From NCBI GenBank assembly GCA_015179045.1, contig WHUZ01000002.1:2542001-2606000 (forward strand): 64,000 bases of DNA, in the 5' to 3' direction. Both the position numbers and the translations under genes were made by a program. Under the pieces are notes generated by a model. It was not told the origin of the DNA. It did not search any database and worked only from the letters and a program-made list of their open reading frames with translations. This document shows, piece by piece, positions 1 to 10,749 of this stretch. Positions within the stretch are counted from its first letter, which is position 1. Every line of letters begins with the position of its first letter. Source of the DNA: Kalaharituber pfeilii. Its lineage: Eukaryota > Ascomycota > Pezizomycetes > Pezizales > Pezizaceae.

Positions 1-378
1 GAAGAGCGGGAGAGGCATGTTGGTCTGGTCGAATTTCTCGTGGCCGGCCGGCATGCGGAATGTTGCTTCAATGGGGACGAGGATGTCTGGGCAGCCATTG
101 AGGAACTTTTGGGAGAGGGTCCATTGCGGGAACGATGGGGAGGGCGGGACGAACCACTTGGTGATGGCGGGGATGTGGGGAGTGAAGTGGGAGCGGGGGA
201 AGAGCGCAGGGAGAAGGCGGTCGGGTGTAAATGCCGAAGGATCGGCGGGAATCGAAGGCAGCTGGAGGTAGACGGGAGGGCGCAATTGAGGCGTGGAGGA
301 CAAATGGCGGCGACGCAGCGGAGGTGCAATGCGCCGGGGGCGTATGCAAGGGGCGGCGACAAGGAGGTCCCGATGCAT
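1..378 (-). CDS. partial JmjC/cupin-like domain protein (N-terminal part)
   Basis: An open frame on the minus strand runs off the left edge of the window. The first in-frame ATG is at 378-376, and stops precede it near 466-480. The N-terminus is Arg-rich. It continues into a run containing a W(F)..WTL..KFL....VPIE-type pattern (residues about 75-110, e.g. WTLSQKFLNG and ILVPIEATF). That resembles the N-terminal strand region of JmjC/cupin_8 hydroxylases, where the Trp and the V-P-I-E strand are conserved. The iron-binding HxD...H would lie beyond the edge, so catalysis cannot be judged. Two other frames are also open here because the DNA is GC-rich. This frame was chosen because its residue composition looks like a folded protein. 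The family assignment is an inference. Confidence 0.42.
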   Translation of the reverse strand, partial: MHRDLLVAAPCIRPRRIAPPLRRRHLSSTPQLRPPVYLQLPSIPADPSAFTPDRLLPALFPRSHFTPHIPAITKWFVPPSPSFPQWTLSQKFLNGCPDILVPIEATFRMPAGHEKFDQTNMPLPLF

Positions 379-577
379 GGCGGGGATGGTGGTGAGCACA
401 GCTGGGGGAGACGGATGATGACGATGACGATGACGACGACCAGTCACGCTTTGTGCATGACTCGCTTATCGTTATCAGATGCGCCCTGCCGCCCCTTACG
501 CATGCAGCCGCGGGCCATGCACGAACAGTGACGTCGCCGGGCCAGACCAGGGCGCGCAAGCAGCATGCAAGCACATA

Positions 578-999
578 CAGTTTTCCCTTGCTATACCGGA
601 CCTCGTTGTACCGGAAACCTTGCTATACCGGATACTCTCAGGTTGCTACGTCCTGCTCCCATACAAAACCCTCTTGCTATACCGGACGCACTAAGAATAC
701 CGGACCGGACAGGAATTGCCAGGCACTTACCCCCCTGTCTCCATACAAATAATATTTGCTATACCGGATACACTAACACTGAAACGTCCAATCTTGGCTA
801 TCCCACATTGCATTCACCTTCAGATGCTTACTAAACTTAACATTACATAATAAAATTAGGCTGTCGTTGCTCCCAATTACATTATTTTTGCTGCCCATCC
901 CTATTCTGTCCTGCCAAGCATTTTATTCTATAGCGGAACCTTGCTATACCGGACGAAAAAGGCCAGATTTTACAGATCCGGTATAGCAAGGGAAAACTG
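578..999. mobile_element. Tigger/pogo-like MITE, copy 1 (422 bp)
   Basis: The element starts CAGTTTTCCCTTGCTATACC and ends with its reverse complement. It is flanked on both sides by TA (576-577 and 1000-1001), the target-site duplication of Tc1/mariner-pogo transposons. The box CTTGCTATACCGGA recurs several times inside both ends (about 588-602, 622-636, 674-688, 758-770, 942-956), as subterminal repeats. No transposase is present, so it is non-autonomous. A relative with ACGAA in place of CCGGA lies at 21986-22684. Confidence 0.85.
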
Positions 1000-1001
1000 T
1001 A

Positions 1002-1453
1002 TCATTATCCCCCATCCCAGGTTTGCTTTCTTTTCTATCAAGGATGCTCGGCGATTTCTTGTGCACCGATGCTGATAGCACTAGCCAAGAACCTCGAGTT
1101 ACAACTACAAGTGGAGCGGTCTCCTGCCATGGCTTACGGGCGGTGAGATCATCGAGTGGCATATCGTAGTGCCCTCCCCATCGCGCGCGGACGAATCCGG
1201 GACTTGACAGCAGCTGGGCTGGTCTGTGAAGCGGCAAAGCCCAATTCATAGGTGGAGGAGTGGGCGGAGGGATATATGTGCTAATACTTACATCAGATCC
1301 ACAGTGAACTGGCTGGATTGAACTGCGATTCTCCTTTTTTTACTTTTTTCAATATTGTTATACCCTTTTTATTTTACCGCTGCTTAATCTTGAATTGTCG
1401 GCTCGCACTGGTGATTTATATCTAACAGCAGGCGGCAAACCACTCCTTTCACA
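1002..1453. other. intergenic, 5' side of the PhoD-like gene
   Basis: This 450-bp stretch follows the MITE and precedes the phosphatase start. It contains a T-rich run near 1335-1350, and the probable transcription start lies close to it. I see no gene. Confidence 0.5.
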
Positions 1454-3930
1454 ATGCCCATTTTCTCCCGCCGCCGGCGTCCAGACCCCCCGCCTCCCAT
1501 CGAGCCCGTGCCAACCGAGCAAACTCGGCCGCAGTTCCAAACGCGCAGGCGCCATGATCCACTTCCGCTCGACCCAGAGAGTCCTGTGCCGCATCCTATT
1601 GCTGCTGGAGGGTTGCCGTTGCTACGCTGTGGACCGCTGCTGAGGTTCTGTGGAATCGAGTACGGGGATGAGGGGGTGAGGCGGGAGGGAGGGCATGAGG
1701 GGGAGAATGAGAATGGAGCAAAGAAGCAGAGGCCGTCAGTATGGAGGGGGACGGTACTGGTTGTCGTATCAGGGAACATGGAGGATCAGGTGCCAGCGCC
1801 GGAGGTAATGTATACGGGGGAGAAGGTAGAAGATGACATTGATGCGTATGAAGAAGGGAAACGGGAGAGAAGGGACGATGAGGGCATTGGGCTGGCTATT
1901 GGGGACGAAGGGGATCAGCAGGACACTCCATCGCAGCTCGAGGGAGGGGCGGTCAATGTTGGTCTCCAAATCCAGAGGAAAGATGTGCACGACTCCCCGA
2001 CAGTATATACCGATGACCAAGGACAGACCCGCCGCCTCATCCGCGCCCCGGCGCAGCTCATCCTCTCGGAGGATGCCACTCTGTGCTACCGCTACCACAT
2101 CAACGTCGAACTCGAGCCCGAAGAGCGGGTCGTGACATATATTATCAGAGGCCTCGGCGACCGAAGCACCGCCTCTTCCACCGCGCCAGACTCTGTGCCT
2201 GCCGCCCCTCTCGTCAACAAGTTCCATGTCCCTTCCACAACCTCCACCATGCGCATCCTCTTCCATTCCTGCAACGGTTTCTCCGTCGGTACCGACGAAG
2301 CATCCTGGTCTGGTCCCGCACTCTGGCACGACGTCAGCCGCGCCCAGACTTCGACCACCCTTCCTTCCACATCCTACCACCTCCTCATCGGCGGCGGGGA
2401 CCAAATCTACTCCGATACTCTCCGCGTCTCGGGGCCCCTTCACTCTTGGGCCGCCAAACGTAACCCGCTCGCCCGCCGCACCTATCCTTATTCTCCCAAT
2501 CTCGCCACAGCCGTTCACAACTTCTACCGCGAAAACTACATTCAGTGGTTCTCGACCCCTCCCTTGTCACACGCTACAGCCTCCATCCCCAGCATCAATA
2601 TGTGGGACGACCATGACATTATCGACGGCTACGGCTCGTACGTCGACAGCTTCATGCGGTGCCCAGTATTCCTCGGGCTGGGCCGGGCCGCTTGGAAGTA
2701 CTACATGGTCTTCCAGCACCACACACCACCAGACGGTGCACTGTCCTCCCCCTCAGAGAAACCCGAGTCTAGCTGGGTCCTAAGCCCGGGTGTGGGCAGG
2801 TACATTCCGTTCCCGAGCCACAGCATATACGCACGCCTCGGGCGCTCCTTTGCGCTTCTGGCCCTCGACGCACGCACGGAGCGGACCCGCCGATGCATCT
2901 GCCCTCCGGAAACCTACAACGCCGTCTTTGCGCGGCTGGAGCAAGAGCTGCAGGCCTCGCATCCGTCAAGCCATCCAAATGGGATCAAACACCTGCTCCT
3001 ACTCCTGGGGGTCCCCATCGCGTATCCGAGGCTCGTCTGGCTAGAGTCCTTGCTTCGCTCGCCCGTCATCGCCGTGCTCAAGGTGCTAAATAGGCGCTTC
3101 GGATGGGGAAACGCGGCGTTCAATCAGTTTGACGGCTCGGTCGACTTACTGGATGACCTGGACGACCACTGGTGCGCGACTGTACACAAAAAGGAGCGGT
3201 TTGTGTTCTTGACACGCGTGCAGGCGTTGGCGCTAAAGTACGGCGTGAGAGTTAGTTTCTTGTCCGGCGATGTGCATCTCGCTGCCTTGGGCAAATTCTA
3301 TTCCAAAATTCCTCCGCAAGTGGACACTTCAGAGGACGAAGAGTCAGAGGAGGCCGAGGCAAGAGTATTGGAACGTGACTATAGGTACATGCTCAACATC
3401 ATCTCGTCTGCTATCACAAACAAGCCCCCACCCGAGGCTGTCGCGAAGCTGCTCGCGAGGAGGAATAAGATACATAAATTTGACATGTTCACGCACGAGA
3501 CGCTAGCCCCGGTTTTTGAGAAGGACGTGGATGGGAAGGAGAAAGGGAGGCGGGGCGCCGCGGTGATGCCGAGGAGGAATTACGTGGTGTTGCAAGTTGG
3601 GGAGGGCAGGGAATGGAGAAATGGGGCGGGCAGGCAGGGAGACTTGAGGGTGGAGTTTAGAGTTGAAAAGGAGAGGGGCGAGCCGAGGGGTGAGACGGTG
3701 GGGTACGGAGTTGCTGGTGAGTTATCTCCTCGCACAGTAATTCCCCAACGAGTGCTAGTAGTATTTTTCTTGCTGTGAAGTTGAACAGATATTTTACTGA
3801 TACTGGTTTTATTTTATTTTGTAATGCAGTCCCCGCGCTTAGAATCAAGCCGAATTTGACTATTGAGATTCCGGCTGTGACGAATAATTACGGGAGGTTG
3901 AGGGATCGGGGAAAAGGGGGGCGGCAGTAG
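1454..3930 (+). CDS. PhoD-like metallophosphatase domain protein
   Basis: Two exons, 1454-3716 and 3830-3930, give 787 aa. The 113-nt intron starts GTGAGT and ends TGCAG, and splicing replaces a read-through tail with an in-frame C-terminus ending at the TAG of 3928-3930. The first 190 residues are low-complexity and charged. The catalytic domain follows, with the PhoD metal-binding motifs GGGDQIYSD (about residue 313), MWDDHDIIDGYGSY (about 382) and SGDVHLAA (about 603). PhoD enzymes are Ca/Fe-dependent phosphodiesterases/phosphatases. The fungal subgroup with this architecture has no settled substrate. There is no clear signal peptide, so a cytosolic or membrane-peripheral location is likely. 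Confidence is high for the family and low for the substrate. Confidence 0.9.
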
Positions 3931-4396
3931 TAGCGAGAGTAAGATTTGTGGCCGCGACCGCAGGGAGAGAGAAAACTTCGATAAGGCGGTGGCAAAAGTG
4001 CCGACAACTCGAGGCCGACAGTAGGAGGGGGGGCGGGGCTGGGAGGATGAATGAAATTGGGGCGCGGGGGTGGGTGGTGATAGTGGTGATGGGAGGAGGT
4101 AAGGTGCGTTTGCATATTTTGCTTTGAGTTTGCATAGTTTGCTTTGAGTTGAGGGTAATGAAAATATTCTTGTGTATTTAGTGCTTACTTGGCTAATTGA
4201 GGGAAGGAAAAGTTTACCCTGAGGTTGAGATTTACGTTTTGTTTTGGTATATTCCAAAATCTTGTAATTTGTCCATTTCTCACAAGTACTTGGTGGATAT
4301 TTATCAAAACGCCATTCATTCAAAAATCAATATTTACTCCCTCTCGTTTTTGCCTCCGCCCCCAACATCCTACATCCCACTGCACACCGCACTCGA
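3931..4396. other. convergent intergenic region
   Basis: The 3' ends of the PhoD-like gene (+) and dihydroorotase (-) face each other. The stretch is G-rich, with a near-perfect 21-bp direct duplication at about 4110-4155 (TTTGCATA/TTTGCTTTGAGTT). Nothing coding is visible. Confidence 0.5.
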
Positions 4397-5464
4397 TCAT
4401 TCCTTTATCCACTCCACTCCCCATGTCTCCTCCCCAGCTCTAAACGGCACCACCACTACCTCCCCATTCACAATCTCCCTCTCGATCGTCCCTCCCTTCT
4501 TCATTAACCTAATTTTCTCCCCTTCAACTCTCCTCCCAACTTCCAATTCCTTCTCCTCTGTCTTGTAAAACCTCCGTCCAAAGTCACACACAAACCCCTT
4601 CAGCTTATCTAGGTTCCCTGCCTGCTCAAATACTCCCGCGACCAGCTGGACCGCATATGGTTGCGTGAACACTCCCGCTGCGACCTTCTCCGCTCCCTGT
4701 TTCGCGGCCTTTGGATGCGGCGCGGAGTCTGTTCCAAGGAAGAACTTCGGGTCCCCGGAGGTAGCTGCTTCGATAAGCGCGGCGCGGTCGGAGGGGAGCT
4801 TTGCGACGGGCTTGCAGTAGCAATGGGGCGAGTCGGACCATTGGTCTATTGTGAGGTAGAGGTGGTGGGCTGTGATTGTTGCAGCGACCGTGGGGCCACA
4901 AGTTTTGACGGCCTGGACCGCGGCTGCGGTCGTGCAGTGTTCTAGGACGATTCTGAGGCGCGGGAAGCGTTTATGGAGGTCGATGAGCGTTGGGAGGAAT
5001 GTTTCCTCGGCGTTAAGGATGGTGGTGGTGGGTGACGAGGGGGATTCGCCGTGGATGTTGAGGACAAGGTCATGTTCTTCCATCGCGGCAAAAACGGGGT
5101 AGAAGGCTTCATAGCTGACAACGCCGGCTTCTGAGTTGGTGGTTAGGCCTTTAGGGTATGATTTGATGCCGTGGATGATGCCGGTTCTGGCGGCCTCGGC
5201 GACGACGGAGGGAGTTATGTCGGGGGAGAGGTAGAGAGACATGAGGAAGGTGGTGTTGGGGGAGAGGGCTTGGAGACGGGAGTGATATGAGAGAGCGGCC
5301 TCAACAGTGGTGATGGGGGGGAGGAGGTTCGGCATGACGTAGACGAGGTTGACGCCGCCGCGGCGGATGGTGGGGACAACGGTCTCCATCATTGCCCCGT
5401 CCCGGAGGTGGACGTGGAAGTCCGCGGCCGGAGGGAGGGTGATGGAGTCTGTCTCTGACGCCAT
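4397..5464 (-). CDS. URA4: dihydroorotase (homodimeric, PyrC/URA4 type)
   Basis: A single-exon gene of 355 aa. The open frame extends 27 codons upstream, but the ATG at 5464 was chosen because it starts just before the conserved core, with DFHVHLRDG by residue 23. The enzyme cyclises N-carbamoyl-aspartate to dihydroorotate in de novo pyrimidine synthesis, in the cytosol. Visible motifs are the HxH metal pair in FHVHLRDG, the candidate carboxylated Lys in IKSYPKG, the metal His in LEHCTT and TAHHLYLT, and the catalytic Asp in GTDSAPH. The length (about 350 aa) and these motifs fit the bacterial PyrC/yeast Ura4 class rather than the CAD-type domain. All catalytic residues appear intact. Confidence 0.95.
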   Translation of the reverse strand: MASETDSITLPPAADFHVHLRDGAMMETVVPTIRRGGVNLVYVMPNLLPPITTVEAALSYHSRLQALSPNTTFLMSLYLSPDITPSVVAEAARTGIIHGIKSYPKGLTTNSEAGVVSYEAFYPVFAAMEEHDLVLNIHGESPSSPTTTILNAEETFLPTLIDLHKRFPRLRIVLEHCTTAAAVQAVKTCGPTVAATITAHHLYLTIDQWSDSPHCYCKPVAKLPSDRAALIEAATSGDPKFFLGTDSAPHPKAAKQGAEKVAAGVFTQPYAVQLVAGVFEQAGNLDKLKGFVCDFGRRFYKTEEKELEVGRRVEGEKIRLMKKGGTIEREIVNGEVVVVPFRAGEETWGVEWIKE

Positions 5465-6200
5465 TTCGGTGAGAGTATTGTACAAATCTGTGGTAAGGTT
5501 GTGAGAGCAGCTGGTTGCCGGAAATCGCTGGAAAGAGAGTCGCAATTGTAGTTGTCTTTATATGAAGCTGAAATTGAAGCTCTCGCCAATTTGCTGTATG
5601 ATAAGCAGTTTAGGGAGGTTTCAAAAAAACTGGGGGATCAGGATTAGTGCGGGGGAGGGGGATCATGCTTTCAGTCACGTGGGGGGGCAAGAAGCTTATC
5701 GATAAACCGCAGTGCAGGAACAGAGAAAACCTGGGGAACAATACCCAGCGCTTGCAGGGGATTAGCCAAGCCAATCTCTGAGCGACTCATGTCGCCATGA
5801 AGATCAGTGCTGTATCATAGTTCTGACTCAAGTTTGAAAAAGCTGGAGTGTAACTACACAACGAATTTAGAAGCACCGGTATCTGAAGCTTGCATCAGCT
5901 CCGGCAGGAGGTGGCGCACGAATGCCGTCACGTGCTGTTTCCAAGACGTAGCAGAATTTGCTAATGGCAAAGATCATGACGTGCCGCATCCTGACGCATT
6001 GACGCCAAGATGCGGCACAGCATACCAGGCTCTAACGCTAAGCATCCCCCTTGCAGAGGCGCCCTCATGTCGGGGAACAAAGCAAAGAGCTTGTTGCTCC
6101 GTCCGCTTCGGCATCCCCATCTCCATCCTGCTCATCAACAAATTCTCTTCTCCAACGTATCCCAAATCATCAAGCAGAAGCACATATAGCTCCAAAAGCA
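5465..6200. other. intergenic region between URA4 (-) and SFT1 (+)
   Basis: A divergent promoter region of 736 bp. It holds an E-box-like CACGTG near 5676, followed by a G-run. No coding potential was accepted. Confidence 0.5.
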
Positions 6201-6682
6201 ATGTCCACAATTGAATACGAACGGTATGCCTTCTCCAGCCCAAACAAGCCGCCGCAAGTCGCATGGCGAAGGCGCAACTGAGAGTAACTGCTAACCGTCC
6301 GGGCGCCGCCATCCGCATCTCCCTCAAACAGGCAAAACAACGCCCGTCTTGACGAGCTCGCATCAAAAGTATCGGCCCTCCGCGGCGTCACAGTCGACAT
6401 CTACGACAGCGCGCGAGACCAGCGACTGCTCGATGCAAATGTACAGTATACCTAGGCAGCGCCAGCCTAAACTCCCATCTCCCTGTTCCGTATAGCTTGA
6501 CTGACGCTATGCTACGTCCGCAGAATGATGCCTTTGCATCCCTATCTACAAGCTTGAAATCGTCCGCCGGAAGGCTCAGGCATATGGCCAACAATCCACG
6601 CAGAGTACAGGTTCTCCGTGTCGCCGCTATCATAACTGGGGCTATACTCGTCCTATGGTTTGTCTGGGGTTTCCTCAGCTGA
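6201..6682 (+). CDS. SFT1: Sft1/Bet1-family Qc-SNARE
   Basis: Three exons, 6201-6223, 6332-6440 and 6524-6682, give 96 aa. Intron 1 uses GTATGC with a textbook GCTAAC branch point, and exon 1 encodes only MSTIEYER. The product has a SNARE motif from about residue 10 to 70 (NNARLDELASKVSALRG, DSARDQRLLD, FASLS). A single C-terminal membrane anchor (about 76-95) follows, the tail-anchored topology of Golgi v-SNAREs. The short length, with almost no N-terminal extension, fits Sft1 (intra-Golgi retrograde transport) better than Bet1 (ER-Golgi), which is usually longer in fungi. SLY1, an SM partner of Golgi SNAREs, lies 5 kb away, but not in an operon-like sense. Confidence 0.88.
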
Positions 6683-7225
6683 ATCAGCACCCAGATTGAA
6701 ACGTGCATCATATTGAGATATCGGAGGCCTAGTGGTGATAGTACCTTCCAGGCGAAGCTATCAGTAAGAGACGCTCGAGCAGAGTTGGTGTTTTGGAGTC
6801 CTCTTTTTTTTAGCGTTCAAATGCTCCTTTAATCCCTTGTGACCTTTATTTTTTGTTCTTCACTTGAGTAGTTTTTGTGATTACTACTTATATATTGCAG
6901 TGCCAGTCAGGTAGTAATATTTTGGCATCCTGTGTTAGAGCTTTTGGTGAGGTGCAATTGTTTCGTACGTCATGTATCACTAATTTCATTACATCGAAAT
7001 TTCCAGTGCATTGAAATTCAAGAGAAATTGGTAGAAGGTTACTTGCATGTGATGAAAGACGATTGTATGTATACTTTATTGGTATATTTTCTGTTTTTTC
7101 CATCTGAATATGTTACATGTAACATTATCATGGCCATTAGATATTTAGATGTATCTGTCATAATTGATCCGCTCTCAGAAAGTGAATGTCCCCTATAACT
7201 TTTACATAAATAATGTATAAACCAT
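6683..7225. other. convergent intergenic, AT-rich
   Basis: The 3' flanks of SFT1 and CAP1. The stretch is AT-rich with several TATATT/TAATA runs that may hold polyadenylation signals. No gene is seen. Confidence 0.5.
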
Positions 7226-8479
7226 CTACCTTCCAACGCTCCTACCACCTCCAATGTCCTGTGGCAACTGTGTAGCAAACTCAGTAAATATAGATAACAC
7301 CTGGAATATTGGTCACGTACCCTATAAGTAGTAATCTTTTCCCAATTAATCTTTTGCCTTGTAACAGGTAACTGCCTCCTTAAGTTCTTGAATGCACCTT
7401 CACTCAATGCACCAAATGCTTTGTTCAACTCCTCTTGGTACTTCTTTTCCAAAGCCGCAATGGCCTTCACCACATCCGCAGCACTTGCACCAGAGCGGAT
7501 GGTTTCCGATATCTCCTTCTTGGTGAGCAACCGGACATTTCCGTCCTCGTAGTAGTGCACGTCAACTTTAATTGTTCCGGCGAGAGTAGCATCCGAGGGT
7601 GAGTAAATATATGTAGAACGCCATCGACCGTTCCTGTCGATGATTTAGAAAAGTTCTTCATGGGGCTAACTTTAGACTATTACCAAAAGTTGGATGGAGA
7701 GTATTTGCTGCCCACGATGACAATGGCTACTGAGGCATCATTATCATAAGGATATACTCCAGACAAAGGAGATGCTGGATAATGCTCCTTCACGTAGCCA
7801 TCGAGCTCCCGGAGGAGAGATTTTCTGTTCACTTCCGTCAGTTTTGAGGCTATACCTGACAATATCCTGAGTCGTCTTACATTAAACTGGAATTCGCCGA
7901 CTCCAATGTCCACGATTGGACATTCGATGATTTCTGTTCCACATTAATAAGAATTATGTATATTTAACGCATGTTCATTGCAAGAAGCCTACCTGCTGTT
8001 CATGATCATAATTCCATGAGGTATTGCTCTCCACGTCGAAAAAGTGTCCGTCTGGCAAGGTGTTGTACTCGCTGATCAAAACCTAAGATTCCTTCAGCAA
8101 TTACCCCCGTTGACCTTTGGAATCAGGTTACCAACGGATTTTGCTGCTCCGGATAATTTCACGGCCGTGAGCTGCTCTTTGTTGTACCTCTCAAGAGCTG
8201 GTGCAAGGCCCTTGATGACGTCTGGGGAATCGGAGACCAAGGACTTAATGTCTATTGAATGCGTCAAGTTAGAATTTCTAGTTCATGCTGTCATGAAGTT
8301 TTGTTGCAACGAACCCGCTAGCACCTCATTAAGCTGGAATTTGAAGCTCCGTCAGTCAGCCTTCCAGAAAGTACATAGTCTCCCTACTCCTGCGGTGTTT
8401 TTGAGCAAAAACGTACCTCTCCGGGTGGTGCATCAAGCACGAAGCTGGAAGTGGTCTCAATCTTTTCTGCTATATCCAT
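7226..8479 (-). CDS. CAP1: F-actin capping protein alpha subunit
   Basis: Eight exons on the minus strand: 8417-8479, 8315-8333 (19 nt), 8136-8251, 7993-8082, 7881-7933, 7684-7824, 7321-7633, 7226-7258. They give 275 aa, the usual CapZ-alpha length. Family signatures are visible: N-terminal FVLDAPPGE, SEYN.LPDG, SPSNFWNGRWRS, VDVHYYEDGNV, and the C-terminal actin-binding region ALSEGAFKNLRRQLPVT followed by KINWEKI. The protein forms a heterodimer with Cap2 that caps actin barbed ends. The donor after exon 3 (GTTGGT at 8135) is atypical but is the only choice that keeps phase. All other junctions are canonical. Confidence 0.93.
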
Positions 8480-9177
8480 GGCGTATATGGGAGGGACAGG
8501 TCTTGAGGAGAATTGCAGCTGTATAACGTGGACAGAGAAATGGTCAAGGAGCTAATTGTTGGATACTGAAGCCCCGGAAGTGTCGCAAGCTCCATTTGGC
8601 CTAGAGTTGGCCTCTGACCCCCGCACCAGCCCCTTGCGCCTTGGCAGCACTCTGTTTTCGCAATGCATGCATATGCATTCTGCAGTTATGTGAACGTCAG
8701 TTTGAAGGTTCAAATATATATACGGCGGAAGTTGTTTCTATATGATGTTTATCACGGGTGACATGCTTGTAGCATGAGTCAACTACGCTGAGGCATGTTA
8801 TGAGGCATGTTGCAGTGCCCAGCGCTGGCATGACGGGGATATAATGCTCTATACAAACTTGACTTGCTACATACCAATACTTCACCGGTCTACTAGTACT
8901 CTACAGTTCGTAACCGATCACCTGTCAAACAAGAACTCCAGCGAAAAACAGGCAGGGCCATATAGTCAGTAGTAGGACCTAAGGATGTAATTTCAAGTGA
9001 CAACCTGAACTGCCCGGACCATAACCTGAACGCCTTGACTTAACTTACAAGTATGATATACCGATGAATGTCCATAACCAGATTGCTGAGCTTGAAGCGT
9101 TACGAATATGCCATTTCATCATACAAGGATGCAAATTGGTATCATACGTTGATATACAAGAAAGCAAAAAATGTTTC
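8480..9177. other. intergenic, no gene seen
   Basis: This 700-bp stretch lies 5' of CAP1 (-) and 3' of the SQ/TQ-rich gene (-). Only short spurious frames are present. Confidence 0.5.
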
Positions 9178-10749
9178 TTATAATTCATCGTCGTCTTCCT
9201 CCCCAGGGTCCCAAGATGGCATGCTTGACCACTGCGTTAATGGTGGGGGCATTGGAAACGACTCCATGAGTGTTTCTGGAAGCAGCTGGCTTATTGTAGG
9301 TACTTCGACTTCCGATTCATCATCGCTACTGCTCCTGTTCACCTCCTCTTCGGTTTTCTTTTCCGTTTCGAGATTATCAGAATCCAAACCCTCTGCATGA
9401 TAAATAGTACCTTTTGCATCTTTCAAGTTACCACCATCCTTTTCCTCCACCCATTGGGGATTGATATCCCACCACTCATATTCCGCCCCATCACCGTACT
9501 GGGTTTCTGGTGGCATTTGTCCTTGAGACAATACTCCGTCATTAGAGCTTGGTATGTCACTACTGGCAGCACTATTCATAATGCGCTGACTCGACGGAGG
9601 TATTGTTGATTCATCTATTTTTCCGAAACGTCTTCCTGAAGGCGATTCGGGTATTGCTGTGTCACCTCGTTTCTTTCTATCAGGGGAGTGAAACTTCTCT
9701 GTTTCTATACTTTCGAGTTTTATCCTTGTTTGACTTGGTTCAGGCGAATGTCCAGTATCCACAAGTGGTGATTCTGGAATCACAGTGTTCTCCCGAGTTT
9801 CTGTATCTGGACCTGTCCAGTGAGTAATAGATGATAGATTTTCTGGCTCAAAACCATCCTCAAGCTTAATCTTCAGGGACTCATTTCGTTCTAGTTTCAC
9901 TGGTTGACTACTCGGAGGTATAGTCAACTCGCTCAAGCTCCTTTGAGAGATCTCGCTCTGGAATAACCGCACTGGGTGGAAAGAGGTCTCGAATACGTCG
10001 TCGCTTTCCTCATCATCTTCGGCCTGTTGAGATTCTGGCACCTGCATCGCTAATGTAGGATCCTGTGAATCTTCATTGTCCCACCATTGGCTGCTAGCTA
10101 CTTTACCATCAATCCTCCACCTCAACGATGGCTTGCAGTGGGATAATGGTGACTGCGTGAGCGATCGCTTTGAGGGAGACCTGTAAGGTGAAAGGGGGGT
10201 GACAGGTGGTGAGTGTGAGTTGGGTATCTCTAAGACTTTCCTCCGTTTTGGTGTGATTGGAGGCGGAGGCATAATCGTCGGCCCAGGTCCCATAGCTATT
10301 GCCCCAGAGGTTGGCGTGGGAGGGCTCACTGTCGGCGGAGTGGCCTCACGCCTTTTTAGCTCAATATCATCAGACTCATCTTCACTGAAGAGATCCGATT
10401 GGGCAAATTGAGTTTCGGGTATCTCCCGGTCATGTGGCAGTGTAACAGCTCCTAATGGTGATGGGAATGGCCCTGGCAAAGACGACGAAGAGGACGGCGA
10501 AGCGATACGCACACCTTTCCGCTTTTTTGTGGGTGGTTTATCATCGGCTGTGGTGGGCTTGGCAGGTTTCCTAGCTGGCCCGGCTCGAGCCACAGAAAAT
10601 CCGAATGCTTCAAGGCCGATTTGTCGGTGCTTATCAGCCGGAGGAGTGGCCTCTAAACGACTCCTGACTCTTTGGAAATTGAAATTCAGGTCGGTCAGGC
10701 GCGCCTGGGTCAGAGGGGAACTCCGTCGCCGGCTGTTCGTCTTTGCCAT
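9178..10749 (-). CDS. unrecognised SQ/TQ-rich, probably disordered nuclear protein
   Basis: A single open frame of 523 aa, starting at the ATG of 10749. The frame continues upstream but becomes Cys/Pro-rich and unconvincing. No domain is recognised. The composition is disordered: Ser/Pro-rich, with acidic patches and an acidic C-terminus ending EEDDDEL. A basic stretch (PPTKKRKG, about residue 75) looks like a nuclear localisation signal. Fourteen or so SQ/TQ dipeptides are spread along the chain, with repeated IPPSSQ and IPESP motifs. That is an SQ/TQ-cluster pattern typical of ATM/ATR (Tel1/Mec1) kinase targets. Near the N-terminus TQARLTDLNF resembles a PCNA-interacting (PIP) box, but it lacks the aromatic pair. 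A role in DNA-damage signalling is inference only. Confidence 0.6.
   Translation of the reverse strand: MAKTNSRRRSSPLTQARLTDLNFNFQRVRSRLEATPPADKHRQIGLEAFGFSVARAGPARKPAKPTTADDKPPTKKRKGVRIASPSSSSSLPGPFPSPLGAVTLPHDREIPETQFAQSDLFSEDESDDIELKRREATPPTVSPPTPTSGAIAMGPGPTIMPPPPITPKRRKVLEIPNSHSPPVTPLSPYRSPSKRSLTQSPLSHCKPSLRWRIDGKVASSQWWDNEDSQDPTLAMQVPESQQAEDDEESDDVFETSFHPVRLFQSEISQRSLSELTIPPSSQPVKLERNESLKIKLEDGFEPENLSSITHWTGPDTETRENTVIPESPLVDTGHSPEPSQTRIKLESIETEKFHSPDRKKRGDTAIPESPSGRRFGKIDESTIPPSSQRIMNSAASSDIPSSNDGVLSQGQMPPETQYGDGAEYEWWDINPQWVEEKDGGNLKDAKGTIYHAEGLDSDNLETEKKTEEEVNRSSSDDESEVEVPTISQLLPETLMESFPMPPPLTQWSSMPSWDPGEEDDDEL

Noticed and set aside
40..531. Plus-strand and alternative minus-strand frames in the first 570 bases
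   Set aside because: Low-complexity Gly/Arg or Ser/Pro compositions. The partial minus frame ending at base 1 is more protein-like.
1769..2518. 249-aa minus-strand open frame opposite the PhoD-like gene
   Set aside because: Shadow of a GC-rich coding exon. The plus strand carries the catalytic motifs; the minus frame has none.
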